Shown here: piece by piece, positions 45,310 to 54,319 of the stretch
How the letters are laid out: every line of letters starts with the position of its first letter
How positions within the stretch are numbered: position 1 is the stretch's first letter
Source of the DNA: Phycisphaerales bacterium
GTDB taxonomy: Bacteria; Planctomycetota; Phycisphaerae; Phycisphaerales; UBA1924
Assembly (NCBI GenBank): GCA_019744815.1
Contig: JAIEUA010000012.1
Coordinates: 209,844-273,843, forward strand
Reading direction: 5' to 3'
Length of the DNA: 64,000 bases
The notes under the pieces: model-generated
What the model was told of the DNA's origin: nothing
The model's database searches: none
Seen by the model: only the letters and a program-made list of their open reading frames with translations
Program-made: the position numbers and the translations under genes

Positions 45310-47313
45310 ATGCACTTCACGAGCAAAATCAGAAGCTCGATTGCCTACCGAGCCCTGGCGCCGATCGCCGCCGGGTGCCTGCTGCTGGCCGCGTGCGGCT
45401 ATGCTGGCGCGTACTGGCTCGCGGGTGTGCAAGCCCGGGCGGCCATGGTCAAGCAAGCCGAGCTGGTCGCCCGGCTGGTCGGCTACGCCACCGAAACGGT
45501 TCGAGACGAAACCGATGTCGAGCGCATCGTGAACGCGCTCGGCGCCGAACCCTTGATCTCCGAAATCGTTGTAGCAGCGGGCGACTCGTCGCGGGTGGTG
45601 GCATCGACCCGCAACGCATGGGTCGGACGACTCTTGTCGGAGATCTCCGGCGAGGACTCGGTACTCGACCTCGAACGGGCGCTCTACGAGCGGAAACAGT
45701 TCTCCGAGTACCACGATCACGATCACAAGATGGGCTTTGCGATGCCGATCATGATCGCCCGGGGCGTGGTGAGTTCCGAACCCGGAGCGGTCGCCATCCA
45801 CATCGATACCCGGGAGATCGAGGCTCAGCAGGGAGCGTGGGCGGCGATGTCAGGCCTTGGGTTCATCCTGGCCGCCATCATGGTGCTGGTGGGTGGCATG
45901 TGGTTCGTCTATCGGATGGTTCTTCGGCCCATCGGCGCGATCGAGGCCGCCTTGAAAGCCGGCGACGTCGAGGTCCCGGTGTGGAGCACAGACGAAGTGG
46001 GCACACTCGCGAAGGCCCTCAACACCCGACGGCGCGAGTCCAGGGAAGCACACGCCCGGCTCGAGTGCGCGATGCAGGACGTCGAGGCGGCGAGGCAGCA
46101 GGCCGAGGCAGCCAATCGGGCCAAGAGCGAGTTCCTCGCCAACATGAGCCACGAGATCCGGACCCCGATGGGCGCGATCCTCGGATTCTCGGAGCTCATC
46201 CTCGATCCAGCGACCGATCGCAACCAGGTGCACGACTGCGTGCGCACGATCCGCAAGAACGGCGAGCACCTGCTCTCCTTCATCAACGAGATCCTCGATC
46301 TTTCCAAGATCGAGGCCGGCAAGATGGCCGTCGATCTGCAGCCCACGCACCCGGTGCAGATCCTGCTGGAAGTCGAAACGATGATGTCGATGCGGTGCGA
46401 GCAGCGGGACTTGAAGTTCGAGGTCGGGCTTGACAGCCCCATCCCCGCCACGATCTTCACCGACCCAGTGCGGCTCCGACAGATCGTCACAAACCTGGCC
46501 GCAAACGCCATGAAGTTCACCGACCAGGGATCGGTCAAGGTCCGGGCCAGCTTCTCACCCCGAGGCGACCTCGACGGCGTGCTCGAGGTCCGGGTGCAGG
46601 ACACCGGCATCGGGATCAGCCCGGAACAGGTCGGGACGCTCTTCCGGCCGTTCACACAAGTCGACACGACCGCGACAAGGCGGTTTGGCGGAACGGGCCT
46701 GGGACTGACGATCAGCCGCAGCTTCGCGAGGCTGCTCGGCGGCGACATCACCGTGCGCAGCGAGATCGGGCGCGGGACCGAGTTCACCGTCAGCATTTCG
46801 ACCGGCGTGATCGATCGAACCAACATGGTCGCTCCGGAGGAGTTCCGAAGCGTTGACCGATCATCGGGCTTGCCGCTCACCTTTCCCGCTCGTCCCGGAG
46901 TCCTGGCCGGGGTCCGGATCTACTTCGCCGAGGACGGACCCGACAACCAACGGCTGATCTGTCACCACCTGCGCAAGGCCGGGGCTGAAGTCCGGGTCTT
47001 CTCCAACGGCCACGAAGCGCTCTGCGCGCTCACGCACGACCAAACGCCCGAAGGACCCCTGCGGATCCCCGCCCCCTGCGACCTCGTGCTGACGGATATG
47101 CAGATGCCCGTCATGGACGGCTACTCATTCGCGGGCGCGCTTCGAGCCAAAGGATGGACCGGCCCGATCGTGGCGTTGACCGCCCACGCGATGGTGGGGG
47201 ACGAGGCCCGGTGCCGCGACGCAGGGTGCGATCGCTACGCCACCAAACCCATCGATCGTGAAAAGCTGCTGAACATCTGCCGGCTGGACACCGCGGCCAG
47301 GGCGGCCGCGTAG
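45310..47313 (+). CDS. Hybrid sensor histidine kinase with C-terminal receiver
   Basis: A 667-aa membrane sensor. Two transmembrane helices (about 19-39 and 182-202) flank a ~140-residue periplasmic domain with no recognised fold. A HAMP-like linker follows ([21 protein letters not shown]). The kinase core has the H-box [19 protein letters not shown] (His281), N-box [13 protein letters not shown], and glycine boxes DTGIGIS and [10 protein letters not shown]. The receiver at about 535-660 has the acidic start [11 protein letters not shown], phospho-acceptor Asp in [14 protein letters not shown], and the Lys in ATKPID. No histidine phosphotransfer domain or regulator is adjacent. The ATG at 45310 lies seven bases after the solute-binding gene, so the two form an operon. 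Confidence 0.93.
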   Translation: MHFTSKIRSSIAYRALAPIAAGCLLLAACGYAGAYWLAGVQARAAMVKQAELVARLVGYATETVRDETDVERIVNALGAEPLISEIVVAAGDSSRVVASTRNAWVGRLLSEISGEDSVLDLERALYERKQFSEYHDHDHKMGFAMPIMIARGVVSSEPGAVAIHIDTREIEAQQGAWAAMSGLGFILAAIMVLVGGMWFVYRMVLRPIGAIEAALKAGDVEVPVWSTDEVGTLAKALNTRRRESREAHARLECAMQDVEAARQQAEAANRAKSEFLANMSHEIRTPMGAILGFSELILDPATDRNQVHDCVRTIRKNGEHLLSFINEILDLSKIEAGKMAVDLQPTHPVQILLEVETMMSMRCEQRDLKFEVGLDSPIPATIFTDPVRLRQIVTNLAANAMKFTDQGSVKVRASFSPRGDLDGVLEVRVQDTGIGISPEQVGTLFRPFTQVDTTATRRFGGTGLGLTISRSFARLLGGDITVRSEIGRGTEFTVSISTGVIDRTNMVAPEEFRSVDRSSGLPLTFPARPGVLAGVRIYFAEDGPDNQRLICHHLRKAGAEVRVFSNGHEALCALTHDQTPEGPLRIPAPCDLVLTDMQMPVMDGYSFAGALRAKGWTGPIVALTAHAMVGDEARCRDAGCDRYATKPIDREKLLNICRLDTAARAAA

Positions 47314-47353
47314 GCGGGAACCGCTCAACAACAGCCGTACCGGTGCATTTGAA

Positions 47354-47427
47354 TGGGCGCGACAGGGCTCGAACCTGTGACCTCGGCTATGTGACAGCCG
47401 CGCTCTAGCCAACTGAGCTACGCGCCC
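47354..47427 (-). tRNA. tRNA-Val (anticodon CAC)
   Basis: On the minus strand: acceptor GGGCGCG/CGCGCCC (47421-47427 and 47355-47361), D arm GCTC...GAGC, anticodon stem CGGCT/AGCCG with loop GTCACAT, T arm ACAGG TTCGAGC CCTGT, discriminator A. The invariant U33 sets the anticodon as CAC (plus-strand GTG 47391-47393). G at position 32 is unusual, since a pyrimidine is expected there. No CCA is encoded. Confidence 0.88.
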
Positions 47428-47545
47428 CAAGGCCCCGACTATACCCCTTCCGCGGATCCCCGGCCAGTCTGAGAACACGGACTCTTCGCTCCAGAAATCT
47501 CGCGAAATCGACGGATTCGCCAGTACGCGTTCTCTGATCTTCGGT

Positions 47546-47669
47546 TATTCTCCTGACTCGAGAGACAAGCCCCCGCGTGTTGGGGCAGGGAGTCCGAGGT
47601 CGTTGGGTCCGGCCCGCGCTTTTCCGAGTGCGACCGGAGCTGTTCGTGTTTGCATAGGAGGATCGAGAG
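47546..47669 (+). promoter_or_regulatory. Promoter and conserved leader of the first sorting-signal gene
   Basis: A TATTCT -10-like box (47546-47551) is followed by the leader element CGAGAGACAAGCCC...TTGGGGC (47559-47586). That element can form a hairpin between CCCC and GGGG. The same arrangement occurs before the second copy (TATGCT at 48550-48555, element 48562-48587). Both leaders end with AGGAGGATCGAGA just before the ATG. The -35 boxes are poor in both. Confidence 0.5.
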
Positions 47670-48374
47670 ATGAACCGTTCTGTTTTTGCCGCCGCGATCG
47701 CGGCGGGTGCAGGCGTTGCCGCTTCCGCGCACGCCGTCGTTCTCACCAGCTGGTCCTTCCAGAATCTGACCAGCGCGTTCAACTTCACCGCTCAAAGCCC
47801 CACGACGCCCGCAGCGTCGGACGGCGGCTTGTTCGCCGGGCTCGCCGGCGGCCGTCACGCCGCCGCTGCCTCGGTCTGGAGCAGCCCCACCGGCAACGGC
47901 TCCACACGTTCGATGAGCGCCACCCAGTGGGCCGTCGGCGACTACTTTTCCTTCACCAGCAGCTCGCTCGGCTACAACAACATCAAGATCTCCTGGTCCC
48001 AGACGTCCAGCAACACCGGCCCTCGAGACTTCGGGCTCTTCGCCAGCACCGACGGCATCAACTTCGCCCAGATCGGCAGCACCCTGACGGTGCTCGCCAA
48101 CGCCGCTCCCAACCCCACCTGGAGCTCCGGCACCCCCCAGTCGATCTACAACTTCGGCCCCATCTCGGCCCCTGCCGCGATCGACAACCAGGCCTCCATC
48201 ACCTTCCGCCTGGTGGTTCTGACCAACGCCTCGGCCAACGGCGGCACCATCGCCTCCGGCGGCACCAGCCGTGTGGATGACGTCGTCATCGAGGGCACCG
48301 CGATCCCGGCCCCCGCTTCGCTCGCCCTCGCCGGCCTCGGCGGCCTGCTCGCCGCCCGTCGCCGTCGCAACTGA
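47670..48374 (+). CDS. Secreted protein with PEP-CTERM-like sorting tail (copy 1)
   Basis: A 234-aa exported protein. It has a signal peptide (residues 1-22, ending ASAHA) and then a beta-rich body starting VVLTSWSFQNLTSAFNF. The body contains DYFSFTSSSLGYNNIKISWS, NTGPRDFGLFASTDGINF and SRVDDVVIEGTAI. The C-terminus is a sorting tail: IPAPASLALAGLGG, a short hydrophobic run, then AARRRRN. This matches the PEP-CTERM layout, with Pro-Ala-Pro replacing Pro-Glu-Pro, and would be cleaved by an exosortase. AGGAGG lies eight bases before the ATG. A similar protein follows 270 bases downstream. Function is probably extracellular or surface-associated; nothing specific is recognised. Confidence 0.88.
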   Translation: MNRSVFAAAIAAGAGVAASAHAVVLTSWSFQNLTSAFNFTAQSPTTPAASDGGLFAGLAGGRHAAAASVWSSPTGNGSTRSMSATQWAVGDYFSFTSSSLGYNNIKISWSQTSSNTGPRDFGLFASTDGINFAQIGSTLTVLANAAPNPTWSSGTPQSIYNFGPISAPAAIDNQASITFRLVVLTNASANGGTIASGGTSRVDDVVIEGTAIPAPASLALAGLGGLLAARRRRN

Positions 48375-48399
48375 ATGGTTTTCGGCCTGTTTTCTCGCA

Positions 48400-48425
48400 C
48401 GACGGGACCCAAACGGGTCCCGTCG
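48400..48425 (+). terminator. Hairpin after the first sorting-signal gene
   Basis: A perfect 11-bp stem (48400-48410 with 48415-48425) with loop AAAC lies 26 bases after the stop. There is no proper T-run, so it may slow or protect the transcript rather than end it. Confidence 0.45.
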
Positions 48426-48561
48426 CTGCTATTGGTGCCGTTGGCCTCAAGACCCTCCAAGCCCATTCGAGCACGGGCAGCCCCCGTCTCCCTACCAAAT
48501 CTTGACCAAAACTCAATACCCCCCGATTTCACTTGGCTCGGCGTTCTGGTATGCTTACCGC

Positions 48562-48587
48562 CGAGAGACAGGCCCTCTGTTGGGGCC
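48562..48587 (+). promoter_or_regulatory. Conserved leader element before the second sorting-signal gene
   Basis: The element CGAGAGACAGGCCC...TTGGGGCC matches the one before copy 1 (47559-47586). It pairs GGCCC with GGGCC around a short loop. TATGCT at 48550-48555 is the likely -10. It begins about 80 bases before the ATG. Confidence 0.5.
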
Positions 48588-48641
48588 GGCGCGTTTTCCG
48601 CCGCGCTGTGTGTGATTGACCTTTTTAGGAGGATCGAGAAG

Positions 48642-49328
48642 ATGAAGAACTCCGTTTTGGCGTTGGCCCTCGCGGCCGGCGCGGTGACCACGGCGAACGC
48701 CGCGGTCTTGACCAGCTGGTCGTTCGAGAACCTGTCCGCTGGCTTCACCGTCACCGGTGCCGCCTCGGGCAACGTCGCCTCGACCGGCGGCCTGTTCGCT
48801 GGCAACGCCAGCGGCCAGCACGCCGCTTCGACGACCAACTACTCCAGCCCCACCGGCAACGGCTCGACCCGTTCGTTCAGCGCCAACGCCTGGGCCGTCG
48901 GTGACTACTTCCAGTTCACCAGCAGCTCGCTCGGCTACAACAACATCAAGATCAGCTGGGGCCAGACCGGCAGCAACACCGGCCCCCGCGACTTCGGCCT
49001 CTTCTACAGCACCGACGGCGTCTCGTTCACCCAGATCGGCGCCAACTACATCGTTCGCGCCAACGCCGGCCCCGCGTGGAGCTCCGGCACGGGCGTCCCC
49101 ACGGACAACCAGACCGTCTCCGGCCCTTCGGCCCTCGACAACAAGGCCACCATCTACTTCCGCCTCGTCAACCGCTCGACCACCTCGACCAACGGCGGCT
49201 CGGTCGCTGCCGGCGGCACCAGCCGCGTCGATGACGTGATCATCGAGGGCACGGCCATCCCCGCTCCCGCTTCGCTCGCGCTCGCCGGCCTGGGCGGCCT
49301 CATCGCCGCTCGTCGCCGTCGCGCCTGA
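48642..49328 (+). CDS. Secreted protein with PEP-CTERM-like sorting tail (copy 2)
   Basis: A 228-aa paralogue of the preceding protein. It has a signal peptide (MKNSVLALALAAGAVTTANA), then AVLTSWSFENLSAGFTV, DYFQFTSSSLGYNNIKISWG, NTGPRDFGLFYSTDGVSF and SRVDDVIIEGTAI. The sorting tail IPAPASLALAGLGG followed by LIAARRRRA is almost identical to copy 1. AGGAGG lies nine bases before the ATG. Conserved segments alternate with variable ones (residues 30-60 and 130-190 differ most), as expected for duplicated surface proteins. The role is unknown. Confidence 0.88.
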   Translation: MKNSVLALALAAGAVTTANAAVLTSWSFENLSAGFTVTGAASGNVASTGGLFAGNASGQHAASTTNYSSPTGNGSTRSFSANAWAVGDYFQFTSSSLGYNNIKISWGQTGSNTGPRDFGLFYSTDGVSFTQIGANYIVRANAGPAWSSGTGVPTDNQTVSGPSALDNKATIYFRLVNRSTTSTNGGSVAAGGTSRVDDVIIEGTAIPAPASLALAGLGGLIAARRRRA

Positions 49329-49875
49329 AACTGTCCGTAACCCCAGGAAAGACCTTGCACAAGGCCCCTGACCTGTGGTAGGTTTCTTCGTCTTGACCGC
49401 TTCGTTCTCAACGACGATTGCGAATCAAGAGGCCTGATTCGAGACTTCGTGGGGCACGCCGTGTTGGCGTGTCTCGGTCAGCACGTTCTTGGCGGTTCGT
49501 TCGCTGACCAAAGAACGCCCCGGATTTCCGTCCGGGGCGGTTCATTTTTGCCCCGCAGCCATCCCGTTCCCCTCCAACCGCTCCCATTCCGATCCGTTCC
49601 GAGAATCGAACCCCCGTTCCGGGACATCGGTACTAGGTTCGACGTGGCGTCCATACCGCCGGTCGGGAGCGAGCCGCCCGCGCCGGTCCGATATGCTCTC
49701 CGCGTCACTCGATGTCGGGCAACCGGTCACGGAGTACCGGCCCCGACCCGATGCGTCACTGTTGCGCCCGGCGTGCACGAGGCATGTGCCGCAACGGTGG
49801 AGAATCGCGGCCGCGGGGATCCTCGGTCTCCGCGGCCGATCAAGGTCCGATTTAGGTCCGATCAAGGGAGGTTGC
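49329..49875. other. Intergenic region with a possible small RNA
   Basis: No gene is called. From about 49440 to 49550 the plus strand has several short complementary segments (CACGCC with GGCGTG; GGTCAGC with GCTGACC) and ends in a strong terminator at 49516-49549. The rest, 49551-49875, is the upstream region of the processing protease and shows nothing recognisable. Confidence 0.4.
49516..49549 (+). terminator. Rho-independent terminator in the gap before the processing protease
   Basis: A 9-bp perfect stem (49516-49524 with 49531-49539), loop TTTCCG, then GTTCATTTTT. It lies 190 bases after the second sorting-signal gene. It may end that transcript or a small RNA starting after it. Confidence 0.75.
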
Positions 49876-52224
49876 GTGGTCGACATCGTCCGTCGGAATG
49901 CTCGTGGTTTCTCCCCTTCGTTCCTCATCGGTGGCGTCCGCGCCGGAGTCCTCGCCGCGACGCTCGCCCTCGCGGCCGGCGTTCCCACCTCCCTCCAAGC
50001 CGCGCTCACCGCTGCCGCCCAAGCCGACGACAAAGACAACAACCACGCCTCTCCCGCCGACTGGTCCAGCCGCGGCTGGCGCATCGCCAAGTCGGGACGC
50101 TTCGAAGATTTTCTGAAGTTCGTCAAGACCCCGCCGGAGACCTTTTCCGGCGCCGACCGCGACGAGATTCTCGACGCCGTCAAGCTCCTCGACGCCAACC
50201 TCGCCAAGCGTGAGACCAAGCGGGCCGAACGCCTCGCCGAAGTGAACAAAGAGTTCGAGGAGCGCCTCGGCGGCGAGCGCACCACCACCCGCCTCTCGCA
50301 GGCCATGCGCAGCGCGATCGAGCTCTGGGTGCTGACCCCCGACAAAGCCAGCGTTCTCGAAGACCCGCGCGTGAAGCAGCTCACCCAGGAAGTCGACGCC
50401 GCCGCCCGCGAGGCCGAATCGTCCGCGCAGTGGCTCGCCTCCAGCGAGCTCTTCAGCCTGCTCAACGCCCTGCACGAAGAGTCCGGCCGCTACAAGCTCG
50501 ATCTGGAGCGCCAGTCCCGCCGCCTCTCGATGCTCCGCCTCTACGTCCCCCAGCGCCTCTGGGAACTCCGCAACGATCGCCTGAAGGCTGAGAACCAGAA
50601 GCAACTCCCGCCCTACAACCCCACCGGCGATGACTTCAACAAAAAGCTCCAGGGCGTCGACCAGGAAGCCGTCGTCCGCGCCCTCGCCCGCGCCGCCGAT
50701 CACGTCGAACAGGTCCCCATGCGAACCCTGCTCTCCGGCGGCCTGGGCGCCATCGAGACCATGGTCAGCACCCACGACCTGCACAAGGCCTTCCCCGGCC
50801 TCGACAACGACGCCGCTCGTGACACCCTCCTCACCGCCCTCCGCTCCGAGAAAGAGCGCCTCAGCGAGGTCCGCAAGAACATGTTCGGCCGCGCCAGCGA
50901 GCCCGGCTTCGCCGAGATCGACGCCCTTCTCACCCGCGTGCTCGCCGTCAACGACCGCACCGTCAAGATGCCCCGCGAGGCTCTGCTCCACGAGTTCGGC
51001 AACGGCGCCATCGACCAGCTCGACGAGTTCAGCGCCATCATCTGGCCCGACGAGCTCAGCCGCTTCAACCGCAACACCCAGGGCAAGTTCGTCGGCATCG
51101 GCGTCCAGATCGAGCTCGACGATCAGTCCAACGTCCGGGTCGTCAGCCCCATCGAGGGAACACCCGCCTTCCGCGCCGGCATCCGCGCCGGCGACGTCAT
51201 CAAGAAGATCGACGGCAAGTCCGCCTACGGCATGGGCATCGACCAGGTCGTCGACAACATCACCGGACCCGAAGGTACCAAGGTCGTCCTGTCGCTCGAT
51301 CGCCCGATCGCAGCCGCCGAGGGCGCTCCCGCCGACGCCAAGAAGTTCGAAGAAGTCGAGCTGACCATCCCGCGTCAGCTCATCAACGTCGTCTCGGTGA
51401 AGGGCTGGAAACGCAACGGCGCCCGCGAGGACGCCTGGGACTGGTTCATCGATCGCCAGAACCAGATCGGCTACGTCCGCCTGACCCAGTTCAGCGAGAA
51501 CACCGCCGCCGAGCTCCGCCGCGCCGTCAACCAGATGCAGAAGGAAGGCCTCCGCGGCATGGTCATGGACCTCCGCTTCAACCCCGGCGGCTATCTCGAT
51601 CAGGCCGTGCAGGTCGCCAACCTCTTCGTCGACAGCGGCGTCCTGGTCGCCATGCAAGGCCCGGGCGGCCGCGCCGAGAGCCCCGAGGTCGCGAAGAGCA
51701 ACGTCGCACGCCTCAAGAACACACCGGTCGTCGTGCTCATCAATGAAGGCTCCGCCTCCGCCAGCGAGATCGTCAGCGGCACGCTCCAGCACTACGGCGA
51801 GACCGGCGACATCAACGTTATGGTCATGGGCCAGCGCAGCTTCGGCAAGGGCAGCGTCCAGAAGGTCTTCGGCATCTCCGACGACGCCGCCATGAAGCTC
51901 ACCATGCAGTACTACGCCATCCCCGACGCCGCGCCCCCGGGCTACCGCATCATCCACCGCAAGCCCGGCGCCCACGAGTGGGGCATCTCGCCCACCCTCG
52001 CCATGGAGATGCTCCCCAAGCAGACCACCGAGGCCATCCTGCTCCGCCGTGACGCCGACGTTCTCCCCGGCGAGAACGCCCCCGGCGCCAAGGAACGCCC
52101 GAACCCCGACAAGCTCCTCAACGAGGGCCTCGATCTCCAGCTCGAAACCGCCGTCGCCGTGCTCAAGGTCGCGACCATCGGCCAACGAGCCGCCGACGCG
52201 ACCCAGGCCATGAAGGACAAGTAG
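49876..52224 (+). CDS. Carboxyl-terminal processing protease (S41) with PDZ domain
   Basis: Tail-specific proteases cut exported proteins from the C-terminus and help control cell-wall hydrolases. The 782-aa protein has a signal peptide (residues 1-42). A long N-terminal helical domain follows (about 60-390), and then the PDZ domain VGIGVQIELDDQSNVRVVSP with GTPAFRAGIRAGDVIKKIDG. The S41 core shows LRFNPGGYLDQAVQVANLF and INEGSASASEIVSG with nucleophile Ser630, and FGKGSVQ with Lys658. The start is the GTG at 49876, with AAGGGAGG four bases upstream. The frame stays open further upstream but that part is not family-like. The enlarged N-terminal domain is typical of Prc-type rather than short CtpA-type members. 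Confidence 0.93.
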   Translation: MVDIVRRNARGFSPSFLIGGVRAGVLAATLALAAGVPTSLQAALTAAAQADDKDNNHASPADWSSRGWRIAKSGRFEDFLKFVKTPPETFSGADRDEILDAVKLLDANLAKRETKRAERLAEVNKEFEERLGGERTTTRLSQAMRSAIELWVLTPDKASVLEDPRVKQLTQEVDAAAREAESSAQWLASSELFSLLNALHEESGRYKLDLERQSRRLSMLRLYVPQRLWELRNDRLKAENQKQLPPYNPTGDDFNKKLQGVDQEAVVRALARAADHVEQVPMRTLLSGGLGAIETMVSTHDLHKAFPGLDNDAARDTLLTALRSEKERLSEVRKNMFGRASEPGFAEIDALLTRVLAVNDRTVKMPREALLHEFGNGAIDQLDEFSAIIWPDELSRFNRNTQGKFVGIGVQIELDDQSNVRVVSPIEGTPAFRAGIRAGDVIKKIDGKSAYGMGIDQVVDNITGPEGTKVVLSLDRPIAAAEGAPADAKKFEEVELTIPRQLINVVSVKGWKRNGAREDAWDWFIDRQNQIGYVRLTQFSENTAAELRRAVNQMQKEGLRGMVMDLRFNPGGYLDQAVQVANLFVDSGVLVAMQGPGGRAESPEVAKSNVARLKNTPVVVLINEGSASASEIVSGTLQHYGETGDINVMVMGQRSFGKGSVQKVFGISDDAAMKLTMQYYAIPDAAPPGYRIIHRKPGAHEWGISPTLAMEMLPKQTTEAILLRRDADVLPGENAPGAKERPNPDKLLNEGLDLQLETAVAVLKVATIGQRAADATQAMKDK

Positions 52225-52257
52225 TCACACGACCGCCTTTTGGCGTCGCCCTCGCAC

Positions 52258-52300
52258 AACGCCCTCTCCCTCGGGAATGAACCCAGGAGAAGGGCGTTTT
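52258..52300 (+). terminator. Terminator after the processing protease
   Basis: Arms 52258-52271 and 52285-52298 (AACGCCCTCTCCT with AGGAGAAGGGCGTT) pair with one bulge around a 13-base loop, followed by TTTT. It lies 34 bases after the stop. Confidence 0.75.
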
Positions 52301-52410
52301 CGCACGGGCGTGGCCGTCCGCGGAATCTCCGCGGCCGCACCCGCACCGCGGCGTGACGGCGCGAGCGGTGCTGCGACTCGCCTCAGTCGCGCGCCGGTTA
52401 CCATGCTCTG

Positions 52411-53151
52411 GTGTCCTCCAACTTCCCAACCCTGGTCCCCGACTACCGCGTCGTGCGCGCCTTGCCCTCGAGCTCCCTGGGCGAGCGTCTCCTGATCGAA
52501 TCCGTCGTCGAGCGCACCCCCCGTTTGGCCCACGTCCTTCCCGCGCCGCTCTCTGATCGACTCATCCCCGGCTTGGACTCCCTCCTCGATCGACGCCTGC
52601 CTCACCTCGAACCCATCGAATCGGTGCGCACCGACGCCGGCAAGACCGTGCTCATCGCGCCCTACCTCGGCCACATCGGCGGGCTGATCACCCTCGACGA
52701 TCTCGCCGCCTCCCGCGGCGGCCGCATCGCCGCCTCCGAGGTCTGCTACGCCGCGGAGCACCTCCTCACCGCGCTCGACGCCGCCCACGCTCGCCGCCTC
52801 TACAACGGCCCGCTCGATCCCTCGCTCGTCCTCGTCGACCGCAGCGGCCGCACCCACATCGAGCTCTACGCCGTCGCACGCTTCTGCGAACGCGGGCCCG
52901 TCGACGCGTCCAAAGTCACCGAGCAAGAACTCCAGGCCGAGCTCACCAGCGTCTTCGAGCTTCTGTTCCGCGTGCTCACGGGACTGGACCGCCGCTCCAT
53001 CGGAGTCCGCGCCTCTCAGGTTCTCACCGGGCTCGACCCGGCCACCGATCAATGGCTCGCGCAGGGCTTGCACATCGATCCTGCCGCCCCGCCATTCGAG
53101 AGCGCCGAGCACGCCCTGCACGCCCTCCGCGGCACGCACGCCCGCTCATGA
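52411..53151 (+). CDS. Kinase-like protein lacking catalytic motifs (putative pseudokinase)
   Basis: A 246-aa soluble protein. Its layout follows the Ser/Thr kinase C-lobe in outline. AYLGHIGGLITLDDLA occupies the hinge position. EVCYAAEHLLTALDAAHARRLYNGPLDPSLVLVDRSGRTHIELYAVARF aligns by eye with the region where kinases have the HRDLKPxN loop and DFG. Here the catalytic Asp-Lys-Asn and DFG residues are replaced (GPLDPSLVLV and LYAVAR), and no Gly-rich loop is visible. The C-terminus matches the last kinase helices (LDPATDQWLAQGLHIDPAAPP). It is probably a non-catalytic kinase-fold protein, but the similarity is weak. The start is the GTG at 52411. Gap to the protease is 186 bases, with a terminator between. 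Confidence 0.55.
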   Translation: MSSNFPTLVPDYRVVRALPSSSLGERLLIESVVERTPRLAHVLPAPLSDRLIPGLDSLLDRRLPHLEPIESVRTDAGKTVLIAPYLGHIGGLITLDDLAASRGGRIAASEVCYAAEHLLTALDAAHARRLYNGPLDPSLVLVDRSGRTHIELYAVARFCERGPVDASKVTEQELQAELTSVFELLFRVLTGLDRRSIGVRASQVLTGLDPATDQWLAQGLHIDPAAPPFESAEHALHALRGTHARS

Positions 53152-53170
53152 ATCACACCGCGATCCGCGT

Positions 53171-54319
53171 TCACACCCGCGCCCACGCCCCGCTCAACAC
53201 CGAAGCGTCCGGGACCCCGGTAATCCCCGGCAGCGTGATCGGCACGCCGTCCTCACACAAGGCCCCCAGAATCGCGAACTCGATCGCCTCCCGATGCGTC
53301 GCCGCGATCCCCTCCTCATCCAGCATCCCAACGCGCACCCCCGGTTCAACGTGCCTCGCGATCGCCGAAGCGAGCGCCCGGTTCCCCGCACCGCCGCCCG
53401 CAAGAAGCACCGTCGGAACCCCTCTCAACGATTCGCCGATCACGCTCCCTATCGCGTCGCACGCCGTCGCCGCCGCGTCCTCGCCGGACATCGAACGTGA
53501 TTCCTCCACCCATCCGAAGCACTCGTCTCCGCTCCCGAGGCTCCGCGTCCCCTTGGACTGCGCCGCCCGCAACAGTTTCCCGAGCCGCTCGCTCTCTCGC
53601 GCCGACACAACGCCCCGCGACGCACGCTCGCCGTCATGGTCGTACGCCAGACCAAACCGCAGCCTCGCCAGCCGATCGAGCAACTGATTGCACACGCACA
53701 GATCCCCGCCTCGGATCTCTGAGAGCCGCGCCGAGATCGCACGGCCACCCGCCGCGGGCATCGCCGTGAAGTTCGCAAACCCACCCAGATTCACCACCGC
53801 AAACCCAGCCGCCAGCGATGCACACGACCCCAGAAGCACCGCATCCGCGATCGGCGTGATCGGGGCCCCTTGCCCTCCCGAGGCAACGTCCGCTCCACGC
53901 AGATCGAACACCACGGGTGCACGCAGCGTTCGAGCGATCGGCCACGGGTTCAGGAGTTGCCAGCTCAACGGCGGCCTATGGAAAACCGTTTGCCCGTGCA
54001 CGCAGACCAGATCCGCCCGACGGCCGTTCAGCAACGCGCCGATCGCGTCAGCGTGCAACCGAGAGAACTCCAGCGTCACCTCCGCGATCTCGCCCGCAGT
54101 CATCGCGGCCCCATCCGCCAGGGCCCGCAGCCGGTCCCGTACCGCACCGAGATCCACCGAGGACGTGCCGACCACCGACGCCGACAGCTCCAAGCCCGTC
54201 CCGCGAACCTCCACCATCGCGACATCCAGCCCGTCGATGCTCGTGCCGGTCATGCAGCCGACCACCAGCCGGCGGCGGACGGCATCTCCCGATCCCGACT
54301 TGGGCGTCCCATCGCTCAT
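53171..54319 (-). CDS. anmK: Anhydro-N-acetylmuramic acid kinase
   Basis: It converts 1,6-anhydro-N-acetylmuramic acid to MurNAc-6-phosphate, feeding cell-wall sugars back into metabolism. The N-terminal phosphate motif is VVGCMTGTSIDGLDVAMVE. Other landmarks are VCVHGQTVFHRPP, APVVFDLRGADVASGGQGAPITP, VVNLGGFANFTAMP and VLLAGGGAGNRAL. The start ATG at 54319 overlaps the stop of the GH20 gene by four bases (ATGA), so the two are coupled. The 382-aa length is normal. The longer frame upstream would add a sequence unrelated to the family. Confidence 0.95.
   Translation of the reverse strand: MSDGTPKSGSGDAVRRRLVVGCMTGTSIDGLDVAMVEVRGTGLELSASVVGTSSVDLGAVRDRLRALADGAAMTAGEIAEVTLEFSRLHADAIGALLNGRRADLVCVHGQTVFHRPPLSWQLLNPWPIARTLRAPVVFDLRGADVASGGQGAPITPIADAVLLGSCASLAAGFAVVNLGGFANFTAMPAAGGRAISARLSEIRGGDLCVCNQLLDRLARLRFGLAYDHDGERASRGVVSARESERLGKLLRAAQSKGTRSLGSGDECFGWVEESRSMSGEDAAATACDAIGSVIGESLRGVPTVLLAGGGAGNRALASAIARHVEPGVRVGMLDEEGIAATHREAIEFAILGALCEDGVPITLPGITGVPDASVLSGAWARV

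Noticed and set aside
47354..47427. Reading the tRNA as Asp with anticodon GTC
   Set aside because: That needs a different stem, which does not pair. The five-base stem CGGCT/AGCCG with U33 fixes CAC (Val).
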